Below the pieces are notes generated by a model, which saw nothing but the letters and a program-made list of their open reading frames with translations, searched no databases and was not told where the DNA came from. The translations under genes and the position numbers were made by a program. Shown piece after piece: positions 42,501 to 50,173 of a DNA stretch of 64,000 bases. The DNA lies in the NCBI RefSeq assembly GCF_001425175.1, contig NZ_LMDV01000015.1:76939-140938 (forward strand), given 5' to 3'. This DNA is from Nocardioides sp. Root1257. GTDB taxonomy: Bacteria > Actinomycetota > Actinomycetes > Propionibacteriales > Nocardioidaceae. How positions within the stretch are numbered: the stretch's first letter is position 1; each line of letters starts with the position of its first letter.

Positions 42501-42836
42501 GCGGTCGGCGGCCACTTGCGGGACGGCCAAGCCCGGCAGTCGAGGCGCCTGGATGCCCCGGAGCTGCCAGGCGATCGAGGCGATCAGCTGGCTGGTGAAG
42601 ATCGCCCAGGCGATCCAGCAGACGCACGTGATGACCGCCAGCACCAGGGTTCCGTCGTCGGACTCAGTGAGCCGCGACCACGAGAACGTGGACAGATTCG
42701 GCACGCCACCGATCGCAAGCAGGGAGGCGGGTACGCCGGCGACGAACGCCACGAGCCCGAGCGTCGCCACGAGGCCACGCAGCCGCGCACGTGACCCGGA
42801 GCTGGGGGAGTGCTGGGAACTGACGGTGTGGGTCAT
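39585..42836 (-). CDS. LysM and BTAD-type winged-helix membrane regulator of the Tad cluster
   Basis: A 1083-aa protein. Three membrane helices are at about residues 21-43, 63-90 and 113-131. Two LysM repeats follow at about 197-250 (YTVKRGDSLWRIAEERLGDG) and 262-315 (YVVQTGDTLSEIAETELGAA), then a disordered Pro/Asp/His region with DIAPSDIEPSD-type repeats and a fourth helix near 420. The C-terminus (about 860-1050) has an OmpR-like winged helix plus BTAD helices (FYVELLAYLALHPRGVPATE, RVDMSQLRRWLGNDP). Such proteins are regularly found with actinobacterial Flp loci and may link wall binding to transcription or assembly. It is coupled to the TadG-like gene by ATGA. Confidence 0.85.
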   Translation of the reverse strand: MTHTVSSQHSPSSGSRARLRGLVATLGLVAFVAGVPASLLAIGGVPNLSTFSWSRLTESDDGTLVLAVITCVCWIAWAIFTSQLIASIAWQLRGIQAPRLPGLAVPQVAADRLVAAAALLFVAVPSAAVLLPQRPADATAAVAPASPEAATHVTDRATPVSRFASAPPVVAAGADRHDARTNLTLPSVEKREPHLEQYTVKRGDSLWRIAEERLGDGARYVELVELNNSTLDGRPDFLLPGTVLRVPATNPGPHTATAAAGDETYVVQTGDTLSEIAETELGAADAYPEIFTASQDTTQPDGRRLTDPDLILPGWSLTIPRHERSDAPPEPRHIKPDHPAPHNHDHDPEDGTGTNHPPYAPTEPPAPDLAPSDIAPSDIEPSDAAPSHTADDQVTEPQESVDDAHDTIGPSWLMPGLAGAVSILGGAVWLTLRAQRRTQLRYRRPGTVVAPPPAELLTVEKTVRAAASVISPRIDLLDTALRSVPDLRLLTVTLDDGAIALTLHEPADLAAPWIGSGTAWRIGLSEVAERPDDSFPPYPLLVSVGRNTDGAFVFLNLEELRVVAVSGDAERTSALARHLAAELAVNPWSSVTTVDLLGIGAALASFNLGRVRTHPAGDTEFITHLASGLASITALSEPDDFYATIIATADRPAADLARLAGVIASAPSRSSAALIDLAGDPQAAEAHLEVTADGRLRETRLGIDVTAAGLSEEEARACALLLDLTLDETMVPVPAADGGPESVCDQGGALVEGLTEPRPDGPAGEASLLPREAHVYADAAATTVEDIEVLAPQAASQARAAVAAADPNLDEDLARWESSTLSSAKLILLGPVGARTTGDAKATSHRRPFYVELLAYLALHPRGVPATEIADAFGLRPERVRVDMSQLRRWLGNDPGTGEPYLPHAEPGAGPHTAALYKTHGVLCDLDLFRRLRARGQSRGADGIDDLVTALGLVSGEPFTQLRENHWTWLLEADRWDHIMSSAIVDVGHIVTIHAHSVGDPELALWAAQVAYSASPYDEVAQLDIIAAENTLGHDERADQALSAKVFNRRDDDHPPIDVPGRTTQVIRNLSWSTPKSRSRRTG

Positions 42837-43297
42837 CGCTCGCTACCTCCGAGGGTGCGGATGAGGCGGGCCGTTGCTGTGCCCGTGACATCGAGACGGT
42901 TGATCCCGATCAGGCCCAAGAAGCGGGCGTCGTAGGTGTCGTGGACTGTCACGGTGAGGGTGTCGCCGTCGGTGATCGTCACGGTTCCGGTGACCCCCGC
43001 GGTGGCGAGAAACTGCTGTGCGGCCGCTCGTGCGGCCGCGGGGCTGACGGCTAGGGCGTGTCCTTGGACTGCAGCGCTTCCCTCGACCTCTTCGCTGCCG
43101 GCGCGTGCTGCTTGGGCTGCGACGTCGTGGGCGCGTTCGTGTGCGTGGACCTGGCCGCCGAGATCGACCGCTAGGCCGAGGAGGAAGATCATCGCGAAGC
43201 TGGACAGCGCTATCCAGACCGTGATGGAGCCTCGCTCATCACGCTCTCGCGCGCCGACTCGTCTCGCTCTGGGTCGGGCCGGTTGCGCGGGGCTCAT
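42833..43297 (-). CDS. TadG/Rv3660-type Flp-locus pilus assembly protein
   Basis: A 154-aa protein with a basic cytoplasmic N-terminus ending in RDERGSITVWIALSSFAMIF, the TadE/TadG-style single helix entered after the GS motif. Outside the membrane it has AAAQQFLATAGVTGTVTITD and VTVHDTYDARFLGLIGINRL. It is presumed a minor pseudopilin or assembly factor. Four-base overlaps on both sides place it in the Tad operon. Confidence 0.8.
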   Translation of the reverse strand: MSPAQPARPRARRVGARERDERGSITVWIALSSFAMIFLLGLAVDLGGQVHAHERAHDVAAQAARAGSEEVEGSAAVQGHALAVSPAAARAAAQQFLATAGVTGTVTITDGDTLTVTVHDTYDARFLGLIGINRLDVTGTATARLIRTLGGSER

Positions 43298-43761
43298 GGT
43301 GCTGTCTCCCGCCAGGTGTCGATCGGGCTGGACATCGATGCCTGCATGACGCGCGAGCCCGGTACGCCCGGTACCGAGAGGTCGGAGAGCGCGAGTCGAC
43401 AGGAGACGGTGACCTCGACGGAGCCGGGGGTCCCCGGCGGCTTGTTGAAGTCGCTGGTGTCGACGCTGACTTCGACGCCTTCGCAGCCGATCTCCTGGTT
43501 GGCGATGCTGGCGACGGCGGCCTCACGTGCCTGGGTCCGGGCGACTTGCGCGTCCCGGGCGATCGAGGCCGTTCGTGCGCCCTCGGCGGCAGCGGACTGG
43601 AGCGCCTCGTCGGTGCTGGCGGTGCGGCCGCCGAAGATGATCAGGCCGACGAAGAGCCCGAAGGCCGGGACGCCGATCACTGCCTCGATAGCTGCGGATC
43701 CGCGTTCGTCACGCTGCCTGCGGGCCGGACCCATCGCGCGCCGCCGAGTGGCCGCCTTCAT
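43294..43761 (-). CDS. TadE family pilus assembly protein
   Basis: A 155-aa protein: basic N-terminus, RDERGSAAIEAVIGVPAFGL as the TadE prepilin-like junction and membrane helix (about residues 18-42), then an external domain with a Cys pair (EIGCEGVEVSVDT, VTVSCRLALSDL). It is one of three TadE/TadG-like minor pilins in a row. The GSxxIE pattern with Glu at +5 fits cleavage by the prepilin peptidase. Confidence 0.85.
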   Translation of the reverse strand: MKAATRRRAMGPARRQRDERGSAAIEAVIGVPAFGLFVGLIIFGGRTASTDEALQSAAAEGARTASIARDAQVARTQAREAAVASIANQEIGCEGVEVSVDTSDFNKPPGTPGSVEVTVSCRLALSDLSVPGVPGSRVMQASMSSPIDTWRETAP

Positions 43762-44192
43762 GGTGACCCCGCGGCCGTGGGTGCCGTCACTCGCTCGACG
43801 GGGACCGTGGCGCTCTGGGTGATCCGGACATGCCAGCCGGGGATGACGCTGAGGCTGAAACCGCTGACGGTAACGGTGGCCTGGGTTGCCGTGCGGCTCG
43901 CGTTCGCCGAGGACCCGCTGAGGACATCGTGGCCACCGGCCTCGGCGATGAAGTCGTTGGCCGCGTCGACCCCGTCGGCCTCGCGGCCGTGCTCAGCCCC
44001 TGCGGCGCGAGCGCCCTCCTGCGCGGCAGCGATGGCGACGGTTCGGGCGTGATAGTAGAGCGCTGCCTGCATGCCGACGAACAGGACGGCGAACAATGCG
44101 GGCAGCAGAATGACGAGCTGGATCGAGACCGACCCGCGCTCGTCTCGCTGCCGCAGGCGGCTACTTGATCTTGCCGGACTGCGCTTGGACAT
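43758..44192 (-). CDS. TadE/TadG-like minor pilin
   Basis: A 144-aa protein with RDERGSVSIQLVILLPALFA at about residues 17-36 as prepilin-type junction and helix, then an alanine-rich helix (ARTVAIAAAQEGARAAGAEH) and a beta-rich external part (TATQATVTVSGFSLSVIPGW). Its 5' end overlaps the Flp pilin gene by 32 bases, an unusually long overlap in this operon. A shorter alternative start after the pilin stop cannot be excluded. Confidence 0.8.
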   Translation of the reverse strand: MSKRSPARSSSRLRQRDERGSVSIQLVILLPALFAVLFVGMQAALYYHARTVAIAAAQEGARAAGAEHGREADGVDAANDFIAEAGGHDVLSGSSANASRTATQATVTVSGFSLSVIPGWHVRITQSATVPVERVTAPTAAGSP

Positions 44193-44391
44193 AGGCCGTG
44201 ACTGCTGCGACGACGATGCCGACGATGGCGATCACCGCGACCGCCCACAACACGTACTCGGTCGTGACGGAGCCGTGCTCGTCACGACGCCTGAGTCGCA
44301 CGACGGCTCTCCGGTGAGCGACGGATCGGTCGCCGTGCTGGTCGATGGGGGCGAGGACTGCCAGCTGCAGCAGGACCAGGATCTTCAACAT
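44161..44391 (-). CDS. Flp-type major pilin
   Basis: A 76-aa prepilin. A leader ends in RRRDEHG and the mature part begins SVTTEYVLWAVAVIAIVGIV, with Glu at position 5 of the mature chain and a single hydrophobic helix of about 22 residues. The tail is very short (AYVQAQSGKIK), as in Flp pilins. The leader is longer than in most Flp proteins (about 42 residues), so a later start is possible. It lies between TadC and the TadE-like genes. Confidence 0.82.
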   Translation of the reverse strand: MLKILVLLQLAVLAPIDQHGDRSVAHRRAVVRLRRRDEHGSVTTEYVLWAVAVIAIVGIVVAAVTAYVQAQSGKIK

Positions 44392-44441
44392 GGGTTCCTC
44401 CTGATGGGTGGGCGTTCGGACGGTTCGACAGGTCGGCTGGG

Positions 44442-45344
44442 TCAGGTGCTGGTGAGCATCCGGAGCAGAGAGGGGGCGACGAGCAGGGCCATGAAGATGA
44501 CGCCGAGCAGGGAGCCGGGGATCGTCATGCGCTCACCGACCGCGTTGGCCTGAGCGATCTCGTCGTTGAGCATCGCGGTGCGCATGGAGGCCGACCGGGC
44601 GCGCAGCGTGGCGTACACACTGGCTCCTTCCTCGCCGGAGAGACGCATGATGTCGGCGAAGTCACCGAGCTCGGCCAGCCCGAGCTCTGCTGCCAAGGTG
44701 TGCAGCGCGTCCCAGGGCGGGAGCCCCGACCAGCGCGAGCGGGCCAGCTCCTCGGCCAGGCGGGTGAAGACCCACGAGTCGCCGACCCCGGCGGCCGTCT
44801 CCATGGCCTGCCGGGCGCCGACGCCGTTGTGCCGTTCGAGTGCGACCAGGTCGATGTAGGCGCCGAGCGCTCGAGAGAACTCGACCCGTGCCTTGCGGGC
44901 CTCGTCAAAGGCATTGTAGTTCGGGATGAAGAACATGCCGACCGCGAGCACGATCGAGGCGAGGGCCGGGATCTGAACCGGAATGCCGAGGCCGAGGATG
45001 TTGAACAGGGTCGTGAGGAATGGCGGGATGAGCAGTCCGAGGCCAGCGAAGGTGAGCTTCTCGCCGTAGAACTGCGCGAGAGAGATCCGCAGGAGCGCGA
45101 GCTCGCGGACCGGGGTCCAGACCCAGAACCCGGGTGGGAGGACCCGCAGCCCCCACAGACCGAGCCGTTCCTTTCCGCTGCGGGCGACCGCGACCTGCGT
45201 CGTCGACCGAGTGCGGGACGTCGACACACGCGCCAGGGCATCGGCGAGGTCCGGCTCCGCAGGCAGCAGACGCGCCACAACCAGGCACAGGCCCAGCCCG
45301 ATCAGTCCGCCGGCGAGGATCGCGAGCTGAAGACCGGAGATCAC
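44442..45344 (-). CDS. TadC-like inner-membrane pilus platform protein
   Basis: A 300-aa type II secretion F-domain protein. Helices are near residues 5-25 (LAILAGGLIGLGLCLVV), a pair near 115-150 (GIPVQIPALASIVLAVGMFF) and one at the C-terminus (IPGSLLGVIFMALLVAPSLL). Between them is the F domain with GAYIDLVALERHNGVGARQA and RLSGEEGASVYATLRARSAS. The GTG start overlaps the TadB stop (GTGA), so the longer open frame upstream is not used. Confidence 0.88.
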   Translation of the reverse strand: MISGLQLAILAGGLIGLGLCLVVARLLPAEPDLADALARVSTSRTRSTTQVAVARSGKERLGLWGLRVLPPGFWVWTPVRELALLRISLAQFYGEKLTFAGLGLLIPPFLTTLFNILGLGIPVQIPALASIVLAVGMFFIPNYNAFDEARKARVEFSRALGAYIDLVALERHNGVGARQAMETAAGVGDSWVFTRLAEELARSRWSGLPPWDALHTLAAELGLAELGDFADIMRLSGEEGASVYATLRARSASMRTAMLNDEIAQANAVGERMTIPGSLLGVIFMALLVAPSLLRMLTST

Positions 45345-46231
45345 GACGCCACCCCGGCATCGTTGCGTGACGATTTCGGCTGTGCGATGTCGGTTCGTTG
45401 CTGGAGGAACCGGGGCAGTGGCTTGCCGGTCGCCATGCGTCGCATCCAGATCAGAGTCGCGACGTACGCCGAGAGCAGGACCACCAAGATCACCTGCCCG
45501 ACCGGGCTGGCGTACGGCTCGACGTACTGCCCCGAGAGTGCGAGGACGACCAGCACGCTGGCGCTGATCAGCGTCACCCACCGGGCGGTCGAGCGCGGCT
45601 TGGCCCGGTCGGCCTCCACCTGGCGGCGGGCCCGGACATCAGCCGCTACGGATTCGGCAAGCCCTTCCAGGACGCTCGCGAGCCCGGCGCCGCGGCGCCG
45701 GGCACCGAGGATGAGGTTCGCCGCGATCAGGTCCCCGGTCGCGTCATCGAGCTCGTCGGCGAACGCCCGCAACGCGGTCTCCGTATCCCACCGGGCCCGA
45801 AGACGAGCCACGAGCCGGGTGACCTCAGCGTTGATCGGTGCCGGAGCGGAGCGCAGCGTGGCCACGAGCGCCTGCTCGAGCCCGATCCCGACCGTCAGGA
45901 CGCCGGCCAGGGAGCGCGTCCATTCCTCCATCGCCTCGACCCGGGTGATCTGTGACGCGGCCAGTGGCTCGGTGAGCAGTGCCGGCAGCCCGAGCACCGC
46001 GACCGGCGCGATGACCACGGCGAGGACCCAACCGGTGACCAGCCAGCCCAGCAACCCGAGTCCGATCCCGACAAGGAGAAGCAGCCGAGTCCGTGGAGCG
46101 AGGCCGCGACCTCGAATGCGGACGCTACGCCTGGCCCGGGGCGGAGCGGCAGTCGGGCGAAGGCCCACGACGATGCCGAGGACGCCGAGTGCGATCAGGC
46201 CGCCGGCGAGACCTGCCGAGAGCGGGCTCAC
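45341..46231 (-). CDS. TadB-like inner-membrane pilus platform protein
   Basis: A 296-aa type II secretion F-domain protein that pairs with TadC to form the assembly platform. The first helix is at residues 5-24, a helical pair at about 48-90, then the F domain (SLAGVLTVGIGLEQALVATL, then IAANLILGARRRGAGLASVL) and two C-terminal helices (WVTLISASVLVVLALSGQYV and VILVVLLSAYVATLIWM). Four-base overlaps link it to TadA upstream and TadC downstream. Confidence 0.88.
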   Translation of the reverse strand: MSPLSAGLAGGLIALGVLGIVVGLRPTAAPPRARRSVRIRGRGLAPRTRLLLLVGIGLGLLGWLVTGWVLAVVIAPVAVLGLPALLTEPLAASQITRVEAMEEWTRSLAGVLTVGIGLEQALVATLRSAPAPINAEVTRLVARLRARWDTETALRAFADELDDATGDLIAANLILGARRRGAGLASVLEGLAESVAADVRARRQVEADRAKPRSTARWVTLISASVLVVLALSGQYVEPYASPVGQVILVVLLSAYVATLIWMRRMATGKPLPRFLQQRTDIAQPKSSRNDAGVAS

Positions 46232-47727
46232 GCCCGCACTCCGGGTGAACCAGCCGGGTACGGCTGGGTTGCCAGGTAGCCGCCCAGGTCGAACCCGTAC
46301 TGCGCCAGCGCGCGGTACTCATCAGGGAGAACCTCCGGCATCGCGACTCCGGAACTGTCGGCGCGGAACACGTGTGTGGTCGCGTACCCGACCTCCATCT
46401 CGCCAGGGGTCAACGCGATGACCTCGGCGACGCGACGGGTTCGCTGCATGCCGCCCGGAACGGCCCGTGTGTCCATGCTCAGCTGGACGATCACGTCGAC
46501 CGTGGCGGCGAGCTTGGACGTCGCAAGCCCTTGAGTGACGTGCGGGCCGGCCTCCATCGCGCAGGTGACGAGCTTGCGGATGGCGGCGACCGCGTCGGAG
46601 GCGTGGGTGGTGGAGATGGAGCCGGTCCCCGACTCCATCGCCTTGATCATCGCCCAGATCTCCTTGCCCCGGACCTCGCCGACGATCTGGCGCGACAGGT
46701 TGAATCGGAACGAGTCGACGAGCGCCTCGTCGAGAGTGAACTCGCCGGCCTGCCGGCCATCGACGCCGCGCTCACCCGATCCGGGCCGGGCCTCCCAGGC
46801 GTGGACGATCTTGTGTCGGCCGAGCTCGTGGAGGTGCAGCTCGTACTCGGTCTCGAAGGTCCCGATCGCTTCCATCACGTCGATCTCCGCGCACAGGGCT
46901 CGGACCAGCGTCGTCTTGCCGGCTCCCTGAGCGCCCGCGACAACTACCGACCGGCGCGCCCGCACAGCTGCGCGCAGGAACGAGGCGAGGGTCGCGGTCA
47001 TCATGCCGCGCTCCACGAGGTCGTCGAGTGTGACCTGCATCAGCCGGTGCCGGCGGATGACCACGGACGGCCGCGGTGTCACCCAGGCCGCTGCTGCGAG
47101 GCGCGAGCCGCCGTCCAGTCTGAGGTGAAGTCGTGGCTGGGCCTCGGAGAAGGAGCGGGCGTTGACTTCGCTGCGCGAGGCGAGGAAGACCAGGAAGTCG
47201 ATCAGCTCAGAGTCGGAGTCGGCGACTGGCGGGCCGTCGACGAGCGTGCCGTCGATCAGCTCGAGCAGCACGTTGTCGTGGCCGACGATCACGATGTTCT
47301 CGATGTCGTCGTTATCGACAAGAGGCTGGAGACGCCCGAGCCGGAAGAGCGAGTCGAAGACGGCCTGTGCCATCGCCCGCTGACGTGCCGGACTCCAGGC
47401 CCCGCGACCGGCGTCGACCTCCTCAGCCATCACCGACTCGACGAGGTCGACGACGATCGATCGGCCGAGCTCCTGCTGAGCGTCCTTGTCCAGCCGTGCC
47501 CGATCAGCGGCCACGGCCTGGCTCAGTTGCTCCGAGGCGCGGGCGCGCAGTTCGGCCACGGTGGACCAGTCGATACCGGGATCGACAGCGGTGCCCGACG
47601 CTCGAGCAGCCACGACCGGACGACCGAAGCCAGCCTCAGGGGGCGGCACGTCGGTGCGCTGCTGGGTGAACAGCGGAAGGCGTGAGAGGTCGCCGTAGTC
47701 GTGTCGGTAGCGCGACGCCTCACTCAT
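46228..47727 (-). CDS. TadA/CpaF family pilus assembly ATPase
   Basis: A 499-aa secretion ATPase that drives Flp pilus assembly. The N-terminal domain includes PLVDNDDIENIVIVGHDNVL. Walker A is VAGAQGAGKTTLVRAL near residue 265. The Asp-box region is FETEYELHLHELGRHK, the Walker B-like segment is RQIVGEVRGKEIWAM, and the His box is GSISTTHASDAVAAIRKLV. All motifs are intact, so it should be active. It is coupled to the TadZ-like gene upstream and TadB downstream. Confidence 0.92.
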   Translation of the reverse strand: MSEASRYRHDYGDLSRLPLFTQQRTDVPPPEAGFGRPVVAARASGTAVDPGIDWSTVAELRARASEQLSQAVAADRARLDKDAQQELGRSIVVDLVESVMAEEVDAGRGAWSPARQRAMAQAVFDSLFRLGRLQPLVDNDDIENIVIVGHDNVLLELIDGTLVDGPPVADSDSELIDFLVFLASRSEVNARSFSEAQPRLHLRLDGGSRLAAAAWVTPRPSVVIRRHRLMQVTLDDLVERGMMTATLASFLRAAVRARRSVVVAGAQGAGKTTLVRALCAEIDVMEAIGTFETEYELHLHELGRHKIVHAWEARPGSGERGVDGRQAGEFTLDEALVDSFRFNLSRQIVGEVRGKEIWAMIKAMESGTGSISTTHASDAVAAIRKLVTCAMEAGPHVTQGLATSKLAATVDVIVQLSMDTRAVPGGMQRTRRVAEVIALTPGEMEVGYATTHVFRADSSGVAMPEVLPDEYRALAQYGFDLGGYLATQPYPAGSPGVRA

Positions 47728-48491
47728 TGCGTGGCCTCCTGGACGAGAGCGAACCGGCCGCGCGCCACATGCGCCTGGACCGACTGCGCGAGGGCCTGCA
47801 GGCCGCGTGCGTACGGCCCGGAGTCGAAATGGCGAGGTGGGGTCGCGCCGCGGTGGTAGACCGCAGCGGCCTCAGGATCATCGGGCAGGTCGGCCACCAC
47901 CGGCATCCTGAGTACCTTCGCGACCTCGGTGTCGCGATAAGGCTTGCCCTCGCCGATGAGCACGAGTCCTGGGTGGCGCCAGCCCGCCGCCGGCTGTAGG
48001 GCTGTTTCGGCCCACGAGCGCGCCGCGGAGATCGAGGGCAGGTTCGTGCGGGTGAGGAGCAGCGTTGCGTCTGCCGACTCCAGCAACGGATCAGGTGTCC
48101 CCACCAGGCCGACCCGTCCGGCGTCGACGATGACGTCCCGCCCGCTGGCCTCGAGGTCGACCAGAGCTGTCGCGAGGGGCTCCCACACACCGCGAAGCGC
48201 CATCGCCTGGCCGTGCGACCGGGTTCCGGCGACCAACGAGACCTGCGGGCTCAACGGCCGGGCGACCTCACGCAGCGCATCCGTTGGCGCCCGGGGTGAA
48301 AGGGCCAGCTCGATCAGTCCACCGTCGTAGCTCGCGGTGCCCTTCAGGAAACCCGCGAGAATCCCAGACCCGCCGGTCGGGTCGGCCTCGACCAAGAGGA
48401 CCGGCCGAGGCCAGCAGAACGCCAGGCCGACGGCCGTCGATGTCACCCCCGGCGAACCAGAAGCAGAGGTCAAACAGACGAGGGCCATCAC
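47724..48491 (-). CDS. TadZ/CpaE-like MinD-type localisation protein
   Basis: A 255-aa protein of the ParA/MinD fold. The P-loop position reads TSASGSPGVTSTAVGLAF, so the signature lysine of KGGVGKT is missing. Then come VLLVEADPTGGSGILAG (Switch I/II-like) and DVIVDAGRVGLVGTPDPLLE. In Tad loci this protein places the assembly machine at a cell site, often without ATP hydrolysis. It lies at the expected position before TadA. Confidence 0.8.
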   Translation of the reverse strand: MMALVCLTSASGSPGVTSTAVGLAFCWPRPVLLVEADPTGGSGILAGFLKGTASYDGGLIELALSPRAPTDALREVARPLSPQVSLVAGTRSHGQAMALRGVWEPLATALVDLEASGRDVIVDAGRVGLVGTPDPLLESADATLLLTRTNLPSISAARSWAETALQPAAGWRHPGLVLIGEGKPYRDTEVAKVLRMPVVADLPDDPEAAAVYHRGATPPRHFDSGPYARGLQALAQSVQAHVARGRFALVQEATQ

Positions 48492-49192
48492 TCGGCTCCC
48501 ACGTCGTCGGCGGACTCTTGGGCAGAGTCGAGCACCAGCGCGACGTTGCCGGTGGCAGCGCGTGCAGCAAGGATCCCGGCGTCGGCGTACGGCACCAGCA
48601 CGTTCACGACTGTGTTGCCCGTGGTCTCGTCTGCGAACGTGTCGACGACCTCTCCGACCGTGAACTGCGGTGCGCTGGCCGGGGCATCGCCGCTCTCACC
48701 TGGTGTCACGACGATCCGCACCCGGTCGCCGCCGAACAGAGGCATGCCTGGCACCTGCGCGGGAGTCAGGGAGATCCCGACGACCGACTGGCCCTCCGGC
48801 GGGAGTGGCTCGTCCGTGGTCGATTCGCCGGTGAGCAATCCGCCGGCGGCGACGTCGAGTGCCGCGCGCATGCCGACAACGTCGTCGTACGCCGAGGCGG
48901 AGAGGGGTGAAAGCGCTGGGTCGCCGCTGATCCGGACACGTTCGATGTCCCCGGCCTCGATCACCTCGCCACGGTGGATCGTGTCCCGCGCGGCCAACAC
49001 CTCCTGGGTATTGGTCGTCGCGCCCCAGGCCCACGCACCGATCAGGCAGCCCAACGCGGTCACGATCACCGCGGCCACGACCATCGCCGGTCGCCGACGG
49101 AGCTTGGGAGGCGGGACCATCAGGTTGGCGGCCGTCGGTGGCGGCGTCGGGATGGAGCCGGTCCTCCGGCCCTCTCGAGCAGATGTGGACAT
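48488..49192 (-). CDS. CpaB/RcpC-like SAF-domain protein
   Basis: A 234-aa protein with one membrane helix at about residues 37-59 (MVVAAVIVTALGCLIGAWAW) followed by a SAF domain: EVLAARDTIHRGEVIEAGDI, AALDVAAGGLLTGESTT, and VGISLTPAQVPGMPLFGGDR. CpaB/RcpC proteins support secretion of Flp pili across the wall. It overlaps the TadZ gene by four bases. It is the second SAF protein in this window and not a close copy of the one at 2.1-2.7 kb. Confidence 0.85.
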   Translation of the reverse strand: MSTSAREGRRTGSIPTPPPTAANLMVPPPKLRRRPAMVVAAVIVTALGCLIGAWAWGATTNTQEVLAARDTIHRGEVIEAGDIERVRISGDPALSPLSASAYDDVVGMRAALDVAAGGLLTGESTTDEPLPPEGQSVVGISLTPAQVPGMPLFGGDRVRIVVTPGESGDAPASAPQFTVGEVVDTFADETTGNTVVNVLVPYADAGILAARAATGNVALVLDSAQESADDVGAE

Positions 49193-49216
49193 TCGTCATA
49201 CCTCCCGCGCAACTCG

Positions 49217-50173
49217 TCAGCTCACGAGTACCTGCGCCTCGCCAATCCGGATCTGTGTCGAGCGCGTGAGTCCACCGAGCCGGATGGTCCCTGTCTGGCC
49301 TGCACCGGTCCAGGTGATGACCCAGGTCGAGGTGGCGGTGACGGTAAAGGCGTCGTCGGACTCATGTGCGCTCGACTTCTTGTACGTATGGCCGCAGTCA
49401 GGCGAGTTCCTCTGCCCGTACCACGGCTTGTACGGCGTTCCGGCTGTGTCGCAGACAACCTCGGCCCCATCGCCCATGTCCCAGGTGATGTTGAGGACCT
49501 TCGCGGTCGCCGTGATCGTGATCCCGCCAGCCGACGCGCTCGCCGTGATCGGCCCGAACGTGTGCTCGCTCGGCGCCTTCGCCCACATCCACACCGGCAT
49601 CCCGACCAGGCCGATGCTCTCCGAGCCCGGTTCGGGAACGATGCCGATGTCGATAGCCGACAGGTGCATCTGGTCGACCGCGAGGTGAGCGACCTCCCGC
49701 GGGGACGGTCCGGCGCCCGAACCCGCGGGTCGGTCTTGTGCCCAGATCTGGATCGCCAGGCCGCTCTGAGGCTGGTAGCACAGATAGACCGCGCCATCAC
49801 CGGGGTCGTGACCCTGCCACGCCGGATCACCTGCCGGAAGTGGCGGATCCAATACCTTCAGGTAGCAGTTGTAAGCGTTCGACCAGTACCCGTACTGCGA
49901 GTCGCACGGCACCGGCCCAGCCGACGGACCAGGCAGTCCTTGCTTCGACGGATCCCAGTAGCAGGCGGTGCCAGAACCGGTGTCTATCGGACCATCGTCG
50001 CCACCCCCGCCGGGCGTCCCAGGGTGGCCCGGCACCTCGACCCAAACTATGCATGCTCCTGTAGCGGGGTCGGTTTGCTGACAGACGGTGTCCGCGTAGA
50101 CAGGCCACGGTCCGAATGCGCTCAAGCCGAGAGCCGGCAGTAGCAGCGCGGATGCGCGAGTTAGGAAACGCAT
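49217..50173 (-). CDS. Secreted protein of the Flp locus, 318 aa
   Basis: A Sec-type signal peptide (RFLTRASALLLPALGLSAFG, cleavage near residue 27) precedes a Cys-rich external protein (CQQTDPATGACIVWVE, TACYWDPSKQG, NAYNCYLKVL, VYLCYQPQ). The C-terminal half has a beta-rich domain (FGPITASASAGGITITATAK, then ITWDMGDGAEVVCDTAGTPY). Similar secreted proteins sit in Streptomyces Flp loci. It may be a pilus tip, adhesin or wall-associated factor. Its 5' end overlaps the lipoprotein gene by 13 bases. Confidence 0.75.
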   Translation of the reverse strand: MRFLTRASALLLPALGLSAFGPWPVYADTVCQQTDPATGACIVWVEVPGHPGTPGGGGDDGPIDTGSGTACYWDPSKQGLPGPSAGPVPCDSQYGYWSNAYNCYLKVLDPPLPAGDPAWQGHDPGDGAVYLCYQPQSGLAIQIWAQDRPAGSGAGPSPREVAHLAVDQMHLSAIDIGIVPEPGSESIGLVGMPVWMWAKAPSEHTFGPITASASAGGITITATAKVLNITWDMGDGAEVVCDTAGTPYKPWYGQRNSPDCGHTYKKSSAHESDDAFTVTATSTWVITWTGAGQTGTIRLGGLTRSTQIRIGEAQVLVS

